A stretch of DNA of 64,000 nucleotides, taken from assembly GCA_031286615.1 (NCBI GenBank), contig JAITUA010000017.1, forward strand, positions 1 through 64,000, written 5' to 3'. Position numbers and translations under genes: made by a program. How positions within the stretch are numbered: position 1 is the first letter of the stretch; each line of letters starts with the position of its first letter. The DNA is from Chryseobacterium sp. GTDB lineage: Bacteria > Bacteroidota > Bacteroidia > Flavobacteriales > Weeksellaceae. Shown here one piece after another: positions 26,189 through 35,670 of this stretch. The notes under the pieces are model-generated. The model was not told where the DNA came from, did not search any database, and saw nothing but the letters and a program-made list of their open reading frames with translations.

Positions 26189-26204
26189 TCAACTATATAG
26201 TTGA
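26189..26204. promoter_or_regulatory. Perfect palindrome TCAACTATATAGTTGA upstream of marR-like gene
   Basis: A 16-base perfect palindrome lies 38 bases before the start of the MarR gene, in the likely promoter. MarR proteins usually bind such sites in their own promoter, so this may be the operator of the pair 26243-27498. Confidence 0.65.
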
Positions 26205-26242
26205 TTTTATATTTTTATATATTTACAGCAAATATATTTCAG

Positions 26243-26737
26243 ATGGATTTTGATTTTATTAAAGAATTAGGATATAAAGCTTTGGATAGCAGACTGAAAA
26301 GAATCAGCGACAGGATGTCTCATGATATTCGTAAATTTTATAAAGAATTCGGGATTGATGTTGAACCTAATTGGTATCTGGTCTTTATGTTGTTGAAGAA
26401 AAAAGGGGAAATTTCAATTACCGATATTGCTGAACCACTGGGATATTCACACCCATCAGTTGTGGTTATTGTCAAAAAAATGAATGAAAATGGTTATCTC
26501 ATCATCAAAAAAGACAGTGTGGATAAACGGAAGCAGATTATTTCATTATCTCCAAAAGCCATAGAAATGTTGCCCCAACTGGAGCAGATCTGGGATAGCT
26601 GTGAAAAAGCAATCCTGAAAGTATTGTCAGAAGATCTGGCGATTTTCACGTATCTGGATCATATTGATCAGGAATTAAAAGATGAATCTTTCCATCACAG
26701 GTTTAAACAGGAATATTTAAAATCAATCAAATCATGA
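26243..26737 (+). CDS. MarR-family winged-helix regulator
   Basis: The true start is ATG 26243 (MDFDFIKELG); the longer frame begins at a TTG within the upstream region. The 164-residue protein has the winged helix with recognition helix in DIAEPLGYSHPSVVVIVKKM and the wing KKDSVDKRKQIISLS. MarR regulators typically respond to small phenolic or redox signals. It overlaps the next gene by four bases (ATGA), so the exported protein 26734 is co-translated. A perfect palindrome upstream is a candidate operator. Confidence 0.88.
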   Translation: MDFDFIKELGYKALDSRLKRISDRMSHDIRKFYKEFGIDVEPNWYLVFMLLKKKGEISITDIAEPLGYSHPSVVVIVKKMNENGYLIIKKDSVDKRKQIISLSPKAIEMLPQLEQIWDSCEKAILKVLSEDLAIFTYLDHIDQELKDESFHHRFKQEYLKSIKS

Positions 26738-27498
26738 AAGCATTAATTCTCATCACAGCATTTCTTTTTTCCAATCTTATGATTTCGGCAACAGAAACAA
26801 AAATCATGATAAGAGCGAAAGCAAGAGATGCTAAATTTATCGGAACTTCATTAGGCGGAGCTCATATCATCATCAGAAATAAACTTAATCAAAGAATTTT
26901 GGCAGAAGGAAATACTGCGGGAAGTACCGGAAACACAGATCTGATTATGAAAACGCCTAAAATCAGAGGAAATTCTATTGCAGATGCTCAGACCGGAGGT
27001 TTTATGGCTGCCGTAGATATTGATGAACCCACATTTGTGAATATAGAAGTGATTTCTCCTTTGAACAGCAAACAGGCTCAGGCGGTGGTAAGCACAGAAT
27101 TGTGGCTGATTCCCGGGAAGCATATTTTAGGAGAAGGAATTATTCTTGAAATTCCGGGATACATCATTGATATTCTGAAGCCAAGAACCCATCAGTATAT
27201 TGCCTTGAACACTATCAAAGATAAACCTTTCCTTTTTCAGGCTAATATTGTCATGATGTGCGGATGTGTCATTGATAAAGGTGGTGTATGGAATTCCGAT
27301 GAAATTGAAGTGAAAGGAATCTTGAAAAAAGACGGAAAATTTGTGAAAAATATAGATATGTCACTGGTTTCAACCAATCTGTTTGAAGGAAGCCACCTCA
27401 TCAGTTCTCCGGGAAATTATGAACTTGTTCTGTATGCATATCATGAAAAAACAGGAAACACGGGGGTAGATAAAGTAAACTATGTAGTTTTCGAGTGA
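26734..27498 (+). CDS. Exported hypothetical protein co-transcribed with a MarR regulator
   Basis: A 254-residue protein with an N-terminal signal peptide (MKALILITAFLFSNLMISA). The mature part is strand-rich. It starts with an ETKIMIRAKARDAKFIG segment and holds a GTSLGGAHIII strand, then repeated short beta-like sections, and has a CGC dicysteine near residue 178. I recognise no domain; the layout suggests a bacterial Ig-like or carbohydrate-binding-like fold. Translation is coupled to the MarR gene by a four-base overlap, so its expression is probably the regulator's main output. It has no homology in the window. Confidence 0.65.
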   Translation: MKALILITAFLFSNLMISATETKIMIRAKARDAKFIGTSLGGAHIIIRNKLNQRILAEGNTAGSTGNTDLIMKTPKIRGNSIADAQTGGFMAAVDIDEPTFVNIEVISPLNSKQAQAVVSTELWLIPGKHILGEGIILEIPGYIIDILKPRTHQYIALNTIKDKPFLFQANIVMMCGCVIDKGGVWNSDEIEVKGILKKDGKFVKNIDMSLVSTNLFEGSHLISSPGNYELVLYAYHEKTGNTGVDKVNYVVFE

Positions 27499-27519
27499 GC
27501 AAAACTTAATATAGAAATG

Positions 27520-27547
27520 AAAAGAGACTTTTGTAAATCTCTTTTTT
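27520..27547. terminator. Intrinsic terminator between convergent genes
   Basis: AAAAGAGA (27520-27527) pairs with TCTCTTTT (27538-27545), with T-run on the plus strand and A-run on the other side. Confidence 0.75.
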
Positions 27548-27559
27548 ATTCAGAACGAA

Positions 27560-27802
27560 TTATAAAACCTGAAGCTCTCTGAAAACTTCAATAATGGCTT
27601 CAATAAGCCCTTTGTCTATATTTTTTTCCGAAGCAGCATCCGGCAGAAGAGCTCTTAAGTCACCATGATCATCACGTTCAATAACAACTTCTGTTCCGTC
27701 AACATCCACATACAGTTTATAGCCATATGAGAAAGTGGCAAGCTTTCCATTGAAAAACAATTCTTTACCTTTATAGATTACCGGTACTTCAAATTCTTCC
27801 AT
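27560..27802 (-). CDS. Small conserved hypothetical protein
   Basis: An 80-residue acidic protein, MEEFEVPVIYKGKEL at the start, then strand-like sections with VDVDGTEVVIERDD and a C-terminal amphipathic helix (GLIEAIIEVFRELQVL). No domain recognised. The regular strand/helix pattern, the ATG start and the convergent terminator between it and its neighbour support a real gene. It is divergent from the photolyase gene with about 195 bases between them. Confidence 0.65.
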   Translation of the reverse strand: MEEFEVPVIYKGKELFFNGKLATFSYGYKLYVDVDGTEVVIERDDHGDLRALLPDAASEKNIDKGLIEAIIEVFRELQVL

Positions 27803-27997
27803 TATCGTAAATTTCTATTCATTATAATCCGGACAAATGTCGGAAAATTTTAATTCATATCATCATACAAAATGTAATGATAAAGCCGAATAATACGAAT
27901 TTCTGAAAATATGTATGTGCTAAAATCTGTATATTTATTCCTTGGTTATCAAACTCATTTCAAAGCAGGAATGATCAATGAATTGAATTAAGATATT

Positions 27998-29293
27998 ATG
28001 AAAGATACCATCACCCTTTTCTGGTTCAGACGTGATTTGAGATTGGAGGACAATATCGGACTTCATCAAGCACTTCAGTCAGATGCTCCGGTAATGCCTG
28101 TTTTTATATTTGATACTGATATTCTCGGGAAACTGGAAGATAAAGAGGACCGCAGGGTAGATTATATTCATCAGGCTTTGACGGATATCAATATTTCATT
28201 GAAAAAACATCATTCAAAAGTCAATACTTATTATGGTAAACCCATAGAAATACTCCGTAAATTATCCGAGGAATATCATATTGAAGGTGTTTTCTGTAAC
28301 CGGGATTATGAACCTCAGGCAATTGAAAGAGATAAGGAAGTCTATTATTTTTTCAAGGAAAAAAATATTCCTTTTAAAGCTTATAAAGATCAGGTCATTT
28401 TTGATAAAGACCAGATTGTTAAAAAAGACGGTTCTCCTTATACCGTTTATACTCCTTTTGCAAAGAAATGGCGTGAAGCATTAACTCCGGAACATTATAA
28501 ATCGGTAGAATTAAACTTTAAAAATTTCTTTTCACAGGAACATTCTGATATCATTACCTTACAAGAGATTGGTTTCAGAAAAACAGATTTTGATTTTACA
28601 AAACCTGTTCTGGATGCTTCCATTATAGATGATTACGATCAATACCGTGATTATCCGGCGTTACAGCATACCACACAACTCGGAATTGCTTTACGGTTTG
28701 GAACAGTCAGTATAAGGAAATGTGTTTCTTTTGCATTGGATCATAATGCAACATGGCTTTCAGAATTGATCTGGCGTGAGTTTTTTATGCAGATTTTATA
28801 TCATTTCCCTCAGGTTGTTCATCAATCGTTTAAAAGGCAGTATGATAATATTAACTGGCGGAATAATGAAGAAGAATTTAAACACTGGTGTGAAGGAACT
28901 ACAGGATATCCTATTGTAGATGCCGGAATGAGACAGCTTAATCAGACAGGCTATATGCATAACCGTGTAAGAATGATTGTGGCTAGTTTCTTATGTAAGC
29001 ATTTACTGATCGACTGGCGTTGGGGAGAAGCTTATTTTGCCTTAAAGCTGAATGATTATGATCTGTCAGCAAACAATGGAAACTGGCAGTGGGCAGCAGG
29101 AAGCGGCTGTGATGCAGCTCCTTATTTCAGGGTTTTTAATCCGACAGCTCAGGTTGAGAAATTTGATAAAGACTTTTCATATATCAAAAAATGGCTGCCA
29201 GAATGGAATACACCCGCATATCCGGCACCCATTGTAGAACATACCTATGCCAGAGAAAGAGCTTTATCCGAATATAAGAAAGCCTTGGCGTAA
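27998..29293 (+). CDS. phrB: Deoxyribodipyrimidine photolyase
   Basis: A 431-residue FAD-dependent enzyme that repairs cyclobutane pyrimidine dimers with light. The N-terminal photolyase domain begins with ITLFWFRRDLRLEDNIGL. The C-terminal FAD-binding region has the complete signature: ELIWREFFMQ, EGTTGYPIVDAGMRQL, MHNRVRMIVASFL, LIDWRWGE, and the SANNGNWQWAAGSG motif with the dimer-binding and electron-transfer Trp residues. It is monocistronic, divergent from the small gene at 27560. Confidence 0.95.
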   Translation: MKDTITLFWFRRDLRLEDNIGLHQALQSDAPVMPVFIFDTDILGKLEDKEDRRVDYIHQALTDINISLKKHHSKVNTYYGKPIEILRKLSEEYHIEGVFCNRDYEPQAIERDKEVYYFFKEKNIPFKAYKDQVIFDKDQIVKKDGSPYTVYTPFAKKWREALTPEHYKSVELNFKNFFSQEHSDIITLQEIGFRKTDFDFTKPVLDASIIDDYDQYRDYPALQHTTQLGIALRFGTVSIRKCVSFALDHNATWLSELIWREFFMQILYHFPQVVHQSFKRQYDNINWRNNEEEFKHWCEGTTGYPIVDAGMRQLNQTGYMHNRVRMIVASFLCKHLLIDWRWGEAYFALKLNDYDLSANNGNWQWAAGSGCDAAPYFRVFNPTAQVEKFDKDFSYIKKWLPEWNTPAYPAPIVEHTYARERALSEYKKALA

Positions 29294-29310
29294 AAGTATC
29301 TTAGACAAAA

Positions 29311-29340
29311 ATGCCCAGTGACAAAAAAGCCACTGAGCAT
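29311..29340 (-). terminator. Terminator of the minus-strand ABC operon
   Basis: ATGCCCAGTG (29311-29320) and CACTGAGCAT (29331-29340) form an imperfect stem. Read on the minus strand it is followed by a run of T residues, as expected for an operon that ends at 29391. Confidence 0.6.
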
Positions 29341-29390
29341 CAACCAATTGATATTAATATGAAAAGTTACTTATTGAAGTAATCGGATCA

Positions 29391-30086
29391 TCAGATTGTT
29401 TTCAGATACAGCTCCTGTAATTCCTGTGCAGTAAATGCTTTGGAAGGTAGGTTCTGTACAAGTTCTCCCTGCTTCATAATACCGATATTGGTAGCTACGC
29501 TTACGGCATTGAAAATATCATGAGTAGCCATTAGAACAGTTCTGCCTTCCTTACCGAGCTGGCGCACAATCTCTGTAAATTCTGCTGTAGCTATCGGATC
29601 CAGTCCGCTGGTAGGTTCATCAAGGAGCAGAACTTTTGCATCTTTAGCGAGAGCAATAGCAATTCCTACTTTCTGGCGCATTCCTTTGGAATATCCTCCA
29701 AGGGGTTTTTGATGTGCCGTTTCCTGCAATCCTGTTCGTTTTAATAATGCAGACAGCTCATCTTTCTGATAATCAAATCCTGCGATCTTAGAGAAAAAAT
29801 CCAGATTTTCTATTCCAGTGAGATTTGGATACAAAAGAACGGTTTCAGGGATATAAGCAAGGTGTTTTTTAATTTTTTGAGGATGATCTTTTACAGAAAT
29901 ATCATTAATGAAAGCGTCTCCGGAAGTGGCTTTAATAAGTCCCAGAAGAATATTGATCGTTGTACTTTTTCCAGCTCCGTTTTGTCCTAAAAGAGCGAAA
30001 ATTTCTCCTTTCTTTACCTCAAGATTAAGAGAATGAAGCGCTGTAAAATCGTTGTATTTTTTATGTAAGTTGATTGTTTTTAACAT
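29391..30086 (-). CDS. ABC transporter ATP-binding protein (ABC-2 export type)
   Basis: ATG 30086 (MLKTINLHKKY) fits the family start; the frame continues upstream in the other gene but without sense. The ATPase of 231 residues has Walker A GQNGAGKST, Q-loop region IPETVLLYPNLTGIENL, signature GGYSKGMRQK, Walker B VLLLDEPTSGLDP and the H-loop ATHD. It begins seven bases before the preceding permease gene ends, so translation is coupled. The set with two DUF3526-like permeases and a TonB receptor suggests an exporter or an accessory uptake device working with that receptor; the substrate is unknown. Confidence 0.9.
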   Translation of the reverse strand: MLKTINLHKKYNDFTALHSLNLEVKKGEIFALLGQNGAGKSTTINILLGLIKATSGDAFINDISVKDHPQKIKKHLAYIPETVLLYPNLTGIENLDFFSKIAGFDYQKDELSALLKRTGLQETAHQKPLGGYSKGMRQKVGIAIALAKDAKVLLLDEPTSGLDPIATAEFTEIVRQLGKEGRTVLMATHDIFNAVSVATNIGIMKQGELVQNLPSKAFTAQELQELYLKTI

Positions 30087-31426
30087 AGTTTTCTGTATTT
30101 GTTTTGTGAAAGGATCATGAATAAAGCAATGAAGATGAGATAGGGCAGCAATAGCTGAAACCACTTCAAATGTTCAGACAAACTGAATTCCTCTATGGTT
30201 TGCTGTGCCCAGTTCATAGATTCTGCATTTTTTCCCGAGAAAATAAGCGGGTAGAAGAATAACCGTTTTTTCTCATGGAATTTTTTGAGCGAAGACGCAT
30301 ACTGCAGCTGATTACTCATATCAGTTTTTGCCAGATGACTCTCTGTGAGCTGAGTATGGAGATTCGGAAGAAGATAACCTAAATAAGTTGCTGCCTGATT
30401 TCGTTTCTGCATTTTTTCAGTGTACAGTTCTGCAGATTTCGCAGACTCAAGATCTCCCATATGCTGCATAGCGTAGTACCAGGTCCAGGGAAAAGTATCA
30501 TTTTCTTCCACCGTAAAATTTCTGTACTGAGGATATACTTTGTAAAACTTTTCCATAGTCGGGCGCTTGGCTTCATCCCATTTGTTGTGATAGCCTTCTC
30601 TCTGTTCCATAACAGCTTTAAGGGATTCATGAACAGGATAGATCTTTTGGATCAGAATATTACCACTCATCGGAATGATAAAATTGATGCTGACCCATAC
30701 AATAAGAAGAATCAATGCATTCTGAGCTGATGATTTCCGGAAAGAAATAACCCATCTGCACAGCGCAAACCAAAACAGAATATAAAGCCATCCACTGATG
30801 ACAAACGCAAAATAATAAAGGTCTAAAGGAATCTTTATCCATACCGAAGCAACAATCATTAGTACTATATACACCGCTGTTACAGCACCCAGTCGTATGA
30901 GCATTTTATGATCCAAAAGCTTTTGTAAATTGCCACTTTGGACCGACAGCAGCTTCCAGGTTCCTCTTTCTTCTTCCTCAGAAATCAGATTATAGCAAAA
31001 AGCGACAATCACCAATGGGAAAAGGAAAACAATCACAAAACTGAAATCAAAGTTTCCGACAGCAGCATTGGCTGGATTATAAAAATCAGAATTATAGCGC
31101 TGTTCTTCAAGATTCCGGATAGTTACTCCCTGTATTGAAGGATTTAAGTCTCGCATTCCGATATTCAGGGCAGCCAGTCTGGGAGTTTCATTCACCAGAT
31201 TAAATTTAATATAATAAAGAACCAATCCCAGATCATCTTTATGAAACTTCGTGTTCCTTTCTATGCTTTCTTTCTGGAATGCTCCGCTTTTAGAAATAAT
31301 ATCTTCATTCCGGTCCAGAAATTTCTTCCCGGTAGAAATAGCCATCATCCCGGCCAAGAATAAGAATAACAACGCAACGATATATGCTTTGTTACGGTAA
31401 AATTGTATGTATAAATAACGATTCAT
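30080..31426 (-). CDS. ABC-2/DUF3526-type permease B
   Basis: A 448-residue membrane protein with an N-terminal TM (AYIVALLFLFLAGMMAIS), a long extracytoplasmic section, and a core of five or six helices in the first half. The C-terminal part has a second extracytoplasmic domain (MNWAQQTIEEFSLSEHL) and ends in a hydrophobic anchor. This layout is typical of DUF3526 (ABC-2 type) permeases in Bacteroidetes. It begins directly after permease A, which is similar in layout but diverged, indicating an ancient duplication and a likely heterodimer. The ATPase follows with a seven-base overlap. Confidence 0.75.
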   Translation of the reverse strand: MNRYLYIQFYRNKAYIVALLFLFLAGMMAISTGKKFLDRNEDIISKSGAFQKESIERNTKFHKDDLGLVLYYIKFNLVNETPRLAALNIGMRDLNPSIQGVTIRNLEEQRYNSDFYNPANAAVGNFDFSFVIVFLFPLVIVAFCYNLISEEEERGTWKLLSVQSGNLQKLLDHKMLIRLGAVTAVYIVLMIVASVWIKIPLDLYYFAFVISGWLYILFWFALCRWVISFRKSSAQNALILLIVWVSINFIIPMSGNILIQKIYPVHESLKAVMEQREGYHNKWDEAKRPTMEKFYKVYPQYRNFTVEENDTFPWTWYYAMQHMGDLESAKSAELYTEKMQKRNQAATYLGYLLPNLHTQLTESHLAKTDMSNQLQYASSLKKFHEKKRLFFYPLIFSGKNAESMNWAQQTIEEFSLSEHLKWFQLLLPYLIFIALFMILSQNKYRKLC

Positions 31427-32872
31427 CTAGATTAATTTTAATTTTCTTCCACTTATTTCAATAGCAGCGATACCTATTGCTAACCAAAGAAGTAAAGCAA
31501 CAGCAGGTATTGACTGCTCTTTCAAGCTGTCCAAAACATTAGTATACTGATAATTAAAGTCCGGGAATTTCTTCCAGTTATCCTTATCAATCACGGCAGG
31601 CGGTCCTCCTTTTTCCGGTTTTATATTGCTGATATGCTTTATCTGCAGATCATTTAAATGCTGAGCCATCTGATAGCGGTATTCTTCGGCCTGCTTTTGA
31701 AACTGGGTATAAGAGAAGAAATCGGTGCCTGTTGCAATCATTGAAAAATTTTTAACAGCAATAGCAGGATTGATTAAACCCGAAATATCTGTGAGATTTT
31801 GTTGTTTGTGGTAAATGGTCTGCAACTCTTTTTGATGCCTGATATAGATCCGGGAGCTTATCTTTTCCCCTTCCTTCATGACAAATCCGCCATAGTTGAA
31901 GGGAAGTTCATTGGTTGTTTTTACTTTATAATGTGCAAGTAAAGAGTCTTTAATTTTCTTAAAATGAGGATCATCGGGATTGTGGCTGTCTCCTGATTTT
32001 AAAATATCTTTTTCCAGATTGGTCTCAAAAGCAATCCGGGAAGGAGCCGGATATAAATTCTGTGCTGCAAACTGAACTCCTTTTGGCAAAACAATAATGA
32101 ACAAAAGCCAGAACCCGATAAGACCGATCAGCGCTGAAGAGGTACTTTTACTGTTCGCAGAAACGATAACCGTTAAGACGCTGATGAAAAAATAATAGAT
32201 CATATAAGCGGGCAGGAGCAATGACAAACGAATCAGAATATCAGCAGAATCTGTAGTTTGTGACATCAATGCAGCAATGAAAACAACAGGAATTACCGGA
32301 ATCAGGAAACATAAAGAAAACAGCCAGAGTCCCAGAACTTTTCCCCAGATAATATCTCTTCCTGAGGCCCCTTGTACACTGATGATTTTTAAGGTAGCGT
32401 TCTCACGTTCCTGTACAATTAATCCAAACCCTAAAAAAAGAATAATCAGAGGAACAATACTCTGCAGAATAAAAGCACTGCTGAAAGCTCCGAATCTTAC
32501 TAAAGTCCCAGAACTTCCGGCTTCCGAAAGATTGGCCGTATTCTGTTTATGTGCTTCCAGGAATATTACATTTCCAAGATAGTCATCTAATCCGTTGTCG
32601 AAAATATTCAGCGGATGCCCGATTCTGAAAACCAGATAGCCATAATGAGCCATGCGGTGCGGATGCTTATCAGGTCTGTGTTCCCAATGTTCCCGGACTT
32701 CCTCCCGGTATTCTTTTATTTTTGAAAAAGAATCGGTGTATTTTGTAAAGCCAATGCCGATGCTCAGCATACAGAAGAGAAGTACAGTGATGGTGATGAG
32801 CAGGTTCTGTTTCCCTTTGAACAGGTCCTGCCAGGTCTTTCTCACAATCAGTTGTAAGTTTGAAATAGCCAT
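31427..32872 (-). CDS. ABC-2/DUF3526-type permease A
   Basis: A 481-residue membrane protein. The first helix (LLITITVLLFCMLSIGIGFTK) precedes a large extracytoplasmic loop; helices then lie at AFILQSIVPLIILFLGFGLIV, GLWLFSLCFLIPVIPVVFIA, YMIYYFFISVLTVIVSA and SALIGLIGFWLLFIIVLP, with the C-terminal helix ending in SGRKLKLI. It contains the conserved QERENATLKI stretch before the fourth helix, typical of ABC-2 exporters. It starts three bases after the TonB receptor ends and abuts permease B, so it is part of the same transcript. It probably pairs with permease B. Confidence 0.75.
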   Translation of the reverse strand: MAISNLQLIVRKTWQDLFKGKQNLLITITVLLFCMLSIGIGFTKYTDSFSKIKEYREEVREHWEHRPDKHPHRMAHYGYLVFRIGHPLNIFDNGLDDYLGNVIFLEAHKQNTANLSEAGSSGTLVRFGAFSSAFILQSIVPLIILFLGFGLIVQERENATLKIISVQGASGRDIIWGKVLGLWLFSLCFLIPVIPVVFIAALMSQTTDSADILIRLSLLLPAYMIYYFFISVLTVIVSANSKSTSSALIGLIGFWLLFIIVLPKGVQFAAQNLYPAPSRIAFETNLEKDILKSGDSHNPDDPHFKKIKDSLLAHYKVKTTNELPFNYGGFVMKEGEKISSRIYIRHQKELQTIYHKQQNLTDISGLINPAIAVKNFSMIATGTDFFSYTQFQKQAEEYRYQMAQHLNDLQIKHISNIKPEKGGPPAVIDKDNWKKFPDFNYQYTNVLDSLKEQSIPAVALLLWLAIGIAAIEISGRKLKLI

Positions 32873-32875
32873 AAT

Positions 32876-35185
32876 TTAAAATTTATAAGTAGCAGTTAGT
32901 AAATAGTTTCTTGGTGTACCCGGAAATAATCTTAAGTAATTCTGAGCACCGATCCAGTAGACCTTATTGGTAATATTATTCAGGTTAAAAGCCAGCTGAA
33001 CAGATTTTGCTGGAGTATAATACAATGCAGCGTCTATGGTAGTATATGCCGGAAGCTCAAAACTTCTTGTAAACCATGGTACTTTTGAACTCTGGTAAAG
33101 CATTCCCGCTCCAATTCCAAAGTCTTTTATAAGCTCTATCGTTGAAAAGTTGTATCGCGTCCAGATATTGAAAGAATTTTTAGAAGTATTTTCTTTCCTT
33201 TTCCCTACAAGATCAGGATTCGTATCATCCAGTATTTTAGCATCAATATAGCTGTAACCTCCGTAAATATGCCATTGAGGAAGAATGTGTCCCGAAATCT
33301 CAGCTTCAAATCCTCGACTCCGGTCGGCTCCTCTCTGCACAAGTTCATCAGGTTCCGAAGGATTGTTGGCATTGATTAAAATATTTCTCTGATTGATCTC
33401 ATACACAGCAAGATTCAATGAAATTTTTCTAAAAAGTTGTGCTTTCATTCCCAGTTCTTTAAGATCTGATGTCAAAGGTTTAAATCTGGCAGCAGACCCT
33501 GTAAGGCTGGAGGTATTGGGCATTAATGTCACCGTATTGGATTGTGGCTGGAATCCGGTAAGGTAAGTCCCATAAAGATTAATGTTATCCGTAAGACTAT
33601 AGGTGATCCCGAATCTGTACAGAAGTTTATTATTCCGGAATGAAGACTCATTGGATTCTTTGAAATTGGTGATGTCCTGAAACCATTCCTGACGTATTCC
33701 TGATAAAATTTTGAACTTTTTCCACGTGAAAAAATGCTGAATATAAGCTGCATGGGTAGTTGTAAGAGCAGAAGGCAGAGGAGTTATGACATTCAATGTA
33801 TTAAAATCATTACCCTGATAATTTTCTGCACCCGGATTCAGATCAAATGGAGTGACGTTGGGTTTAGGAATGAGTATTCCGTTGTAATTGAATGTCTGGT
33901 AATCAGCAGCATTGGCAGGTTTGTAAGAAGGTGCTACAGAACCGTTTTTCAAAAGAAAACCTCTTGCTGCATTTTGCTGTCCGCCTTTGCGTTTTTCCCA
34001 GATCTGGCTGTCATAGCCTATTAAAGCCTGATGCTGAACAGCACCGGTTTTGAATTTAAAATTAAAATAAGCATTGATATTGTCTGTTGCCCAGTTTTGA
34101 TTCCTTTGTACAAACTGCATCATTGCAAGGCTGGAAACCGGTTTATTATCCATATCAGGGACAAAAGAATTGGTGGTTCGGTGTTCCTGCAGGTTTTCTC
34201 TCCAGTATTGCTTCATATAAGAGGCATTAAAGCTGATGAATGAGTTAAAATGATGGGCAAGACTTCCCATTAAAATCAATTCTCTTGTTTTAAAAAAATC
34301 ATCAGGAGCTCCCAGATTCAAAGATCTTGGTGTACTGTACAAATCTGTTTTTCCTGCAACAGCACCGAAAATAGGCTGTCCTCTGTCCAGATTTCCATAA
34401 AGATCATTGAAAATCATTTCTACATTCACAGATGTTTTTTCATTGGGAACAAAGGTGATGGAAGGAGAGATCAGAATCCCACTGTTCTTGACGTGATCCC
34501 TGAACGAATGAGCATTTTGATAAGCGCCGTTAAAACGATACAACAGAGTTTTGCTCTTATTTAAAGGGCCTGTAAGATCTGTGGTAACACGGTAAGTATC
34601 AAAGCTGCCTCCCGATGAACTGATCTCGTGATGGGAAGTTGACAACGGTTTTTTGGTAACCATATTAATTGTTCCCCCGGGATCTACACTGGACATGGTA
34701 ATGCTTGCAGGACCTTTGAAAATTTCCACACGATCGATATTGGAAGTCATGGGCTGTAGAAAATAATACTGTCTTGTGCGCATTCCATTGATAATCTGTC
34801 CTTCTTCATTTTGACTGATTCCACGGATGTTGTATTGGTTGTAATAGCTGGAAGGGGAGACTCCGTTCACATTTTTCATAACATCTCCAAGCTGAAAGGC
34901 CTGGCGGTCGGTGATCAGTTCCTTGGTAACCGTATTAAGAGTTAAAGGAAGATCTTTGTTTTTCATAGCAATCTTAGTGGCAGCGAAAGAGTAGTCCGAT
35001 GTATAATCTTTAGACTTTCTTCCGATGATCTCTACCGTTTGTACCACTGTAGATAAGGAATCTTCAGAACGGGACTGAGCATAGAGAAATGAAGATGCAG
35101 TGAGGAAACTTAAACTTAAAAGTTTCACAGAATTTGGGGAAATACAATGAATTATTCCCGAATAATTAAAATTACTGGTAATCAT
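32876..35185 (-). CDS. TonB-dependent siderophore-type receptor
   Basis: A 769-residue (from ATG 35185) outer-membrane receptor. A signal peptide ending near SSFLYAQ precedes a plug domain with IIGRKSKDYTSDYSFAATKI, NVNGVSPSSYYNQYNIRG, and the SNIDRVEIFKGPASITM and GGTINMVTKKP motifs. The rest is a 22-strand beta barrel ending in YKF, with the aromatic end residue needed for insertion. The plug resembles FhuA/FoxA-type receptors, which take up Fe-siderophores. An upstream in-frame ATG at 35218 would extend it by 11 residues. The neighbours suggest the substrate may be another metal complex (see findings). Confidence 0.9.
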   Translation of the reverse strand: MITSNFNYSGIIHCISPNSVKLLSLSFLTASSFLYAQSRSEDSLSTVVQTVEIIGRKSKDYTSDYSFAATKIAMKNKDLPLTLNTVTKELITDRQAFQLGDVMKNVNGVSPSSYYNQYNIRGISQNEEGQIINGMRTRQYYFLQPMTSNIDRVEIFKGPASITMSSVDPGGTINMVTKKPLSTSHHEISSSGGSFDTYRVTTDLTGPLNKSKTLLYRFNGAYQNAHSFRDHVKNSGILISPSITFVPNEKTSVNVEMIFNDLYGNLDRGQPIFGAVAGKTDLYSTPRSLNLGAPDDFFKTRELILMGSLAHHFNSFISFNASYMKQYWRENLQEHRTTNSFVPDMDNKPVSSLAMMQFVQRNQNWATDNINAYFNFKFKTGAVQHQALIGYDSQIWEKRKGGQQNAARGFLLKNGSVAPSYKPANAADYQTFNYNGILIPKPNVTPFDLNPGAENYQGNDFNTLNVITPLPSALTTTHAAYIQHFFTWKKFKILSGIRQEWFQDITNFKESNESSFRNNKLLYRFGITYSLTDNINLYGTYLTGFQPQSNTVTLMPNTSSLTGSAARFKPLTSDLKELGMKAQLFRKISLNLAVYEINQRNILINANNPSEPDELVQRGADRSRGFEAEISGHILPQWHIYGGYSYIDAKILDDTNPDLVGKRKENTSKNSFNIWTRYNFSTIELIKDFGIGAGMLYQSSKVPWFTRSFELPAYTTIDAALYYTPAKSVQLAFNLNNITNKVYWIGAQNYLRLFPGTPRNYLLTATYKF

Positions 35186-35316
35186 GAACAGGGATGTACG
35201 GGCAGTGAAAATGCCCATTAATAAAAGGATATCTTTAATTGTGTGAAAACACAGGTATCCACGGAATAACAGTACAGACTAAGAAATCTGTATACAAAAA
35301 ATAAAGGCAGTATAGA

Positions 35317-35670
35317 TTAAGATGCCGCGAAAAATGAGGATGGGGGAGCCCGGGAGCTGAAGAAGTCGAGAAGGCAACGGTATGAAATGGCTTTCGGTTG
35401 AGGCATTTCGTTGTCATTCGTACTATTGATGGCAAAATCCATATCCAAAGGTTCAGGAAGGAGAACATTGTTCATATGCATATGAAGTGCACACTGACAG
35501 TCGTCGTCCTGTGAAAAGGTAGGAGTTTTCTCTTCTTTGGAACCTTTTTTATAGATCACTTTACTTTTGGCATGCTTAGCGTGATCAAAACACGTTGTTA
35601 TGCCGCTGACATTAGAAACAAATATCAGAAGTAAAGAGAAAACAAAAAAGACTCTGAGAAATTTTTGCAT
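35317..35670 (-). CDS. Small exported Cys/His-rich protein
   Basis: A 117-residue protein (from ATG 35670) with a signal peptide (MQKFLRVFFVFSLLLIFVSN) and a short mature part with ITTCFDHAKHAK, DDDCQCALHMHMNN and a C-terminal RAPPSSFF. Such Cys/His patches in small exported proteins next to outer-membrane receptors usually suggest metal handling (copper, cobalt or similar). The RAPP end is also seen in DUF2946-like proteins, but I cannot assign it. It is the first gene of the minus-strand operon, 131 bases upstream of the receptor start. Confidence 0.65.
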   Translation of the reverse strand: MQKFLRVFFVFSLLLIFVSNVSGITTCFDHAKHAKSKVIYKKGSKEEKTPTFSQDDDCQCALHMHMNNVLLPEPLDMDFAINSTNDNEMPQPKAISYRCLLDFFSSRAPPSSFFAAS

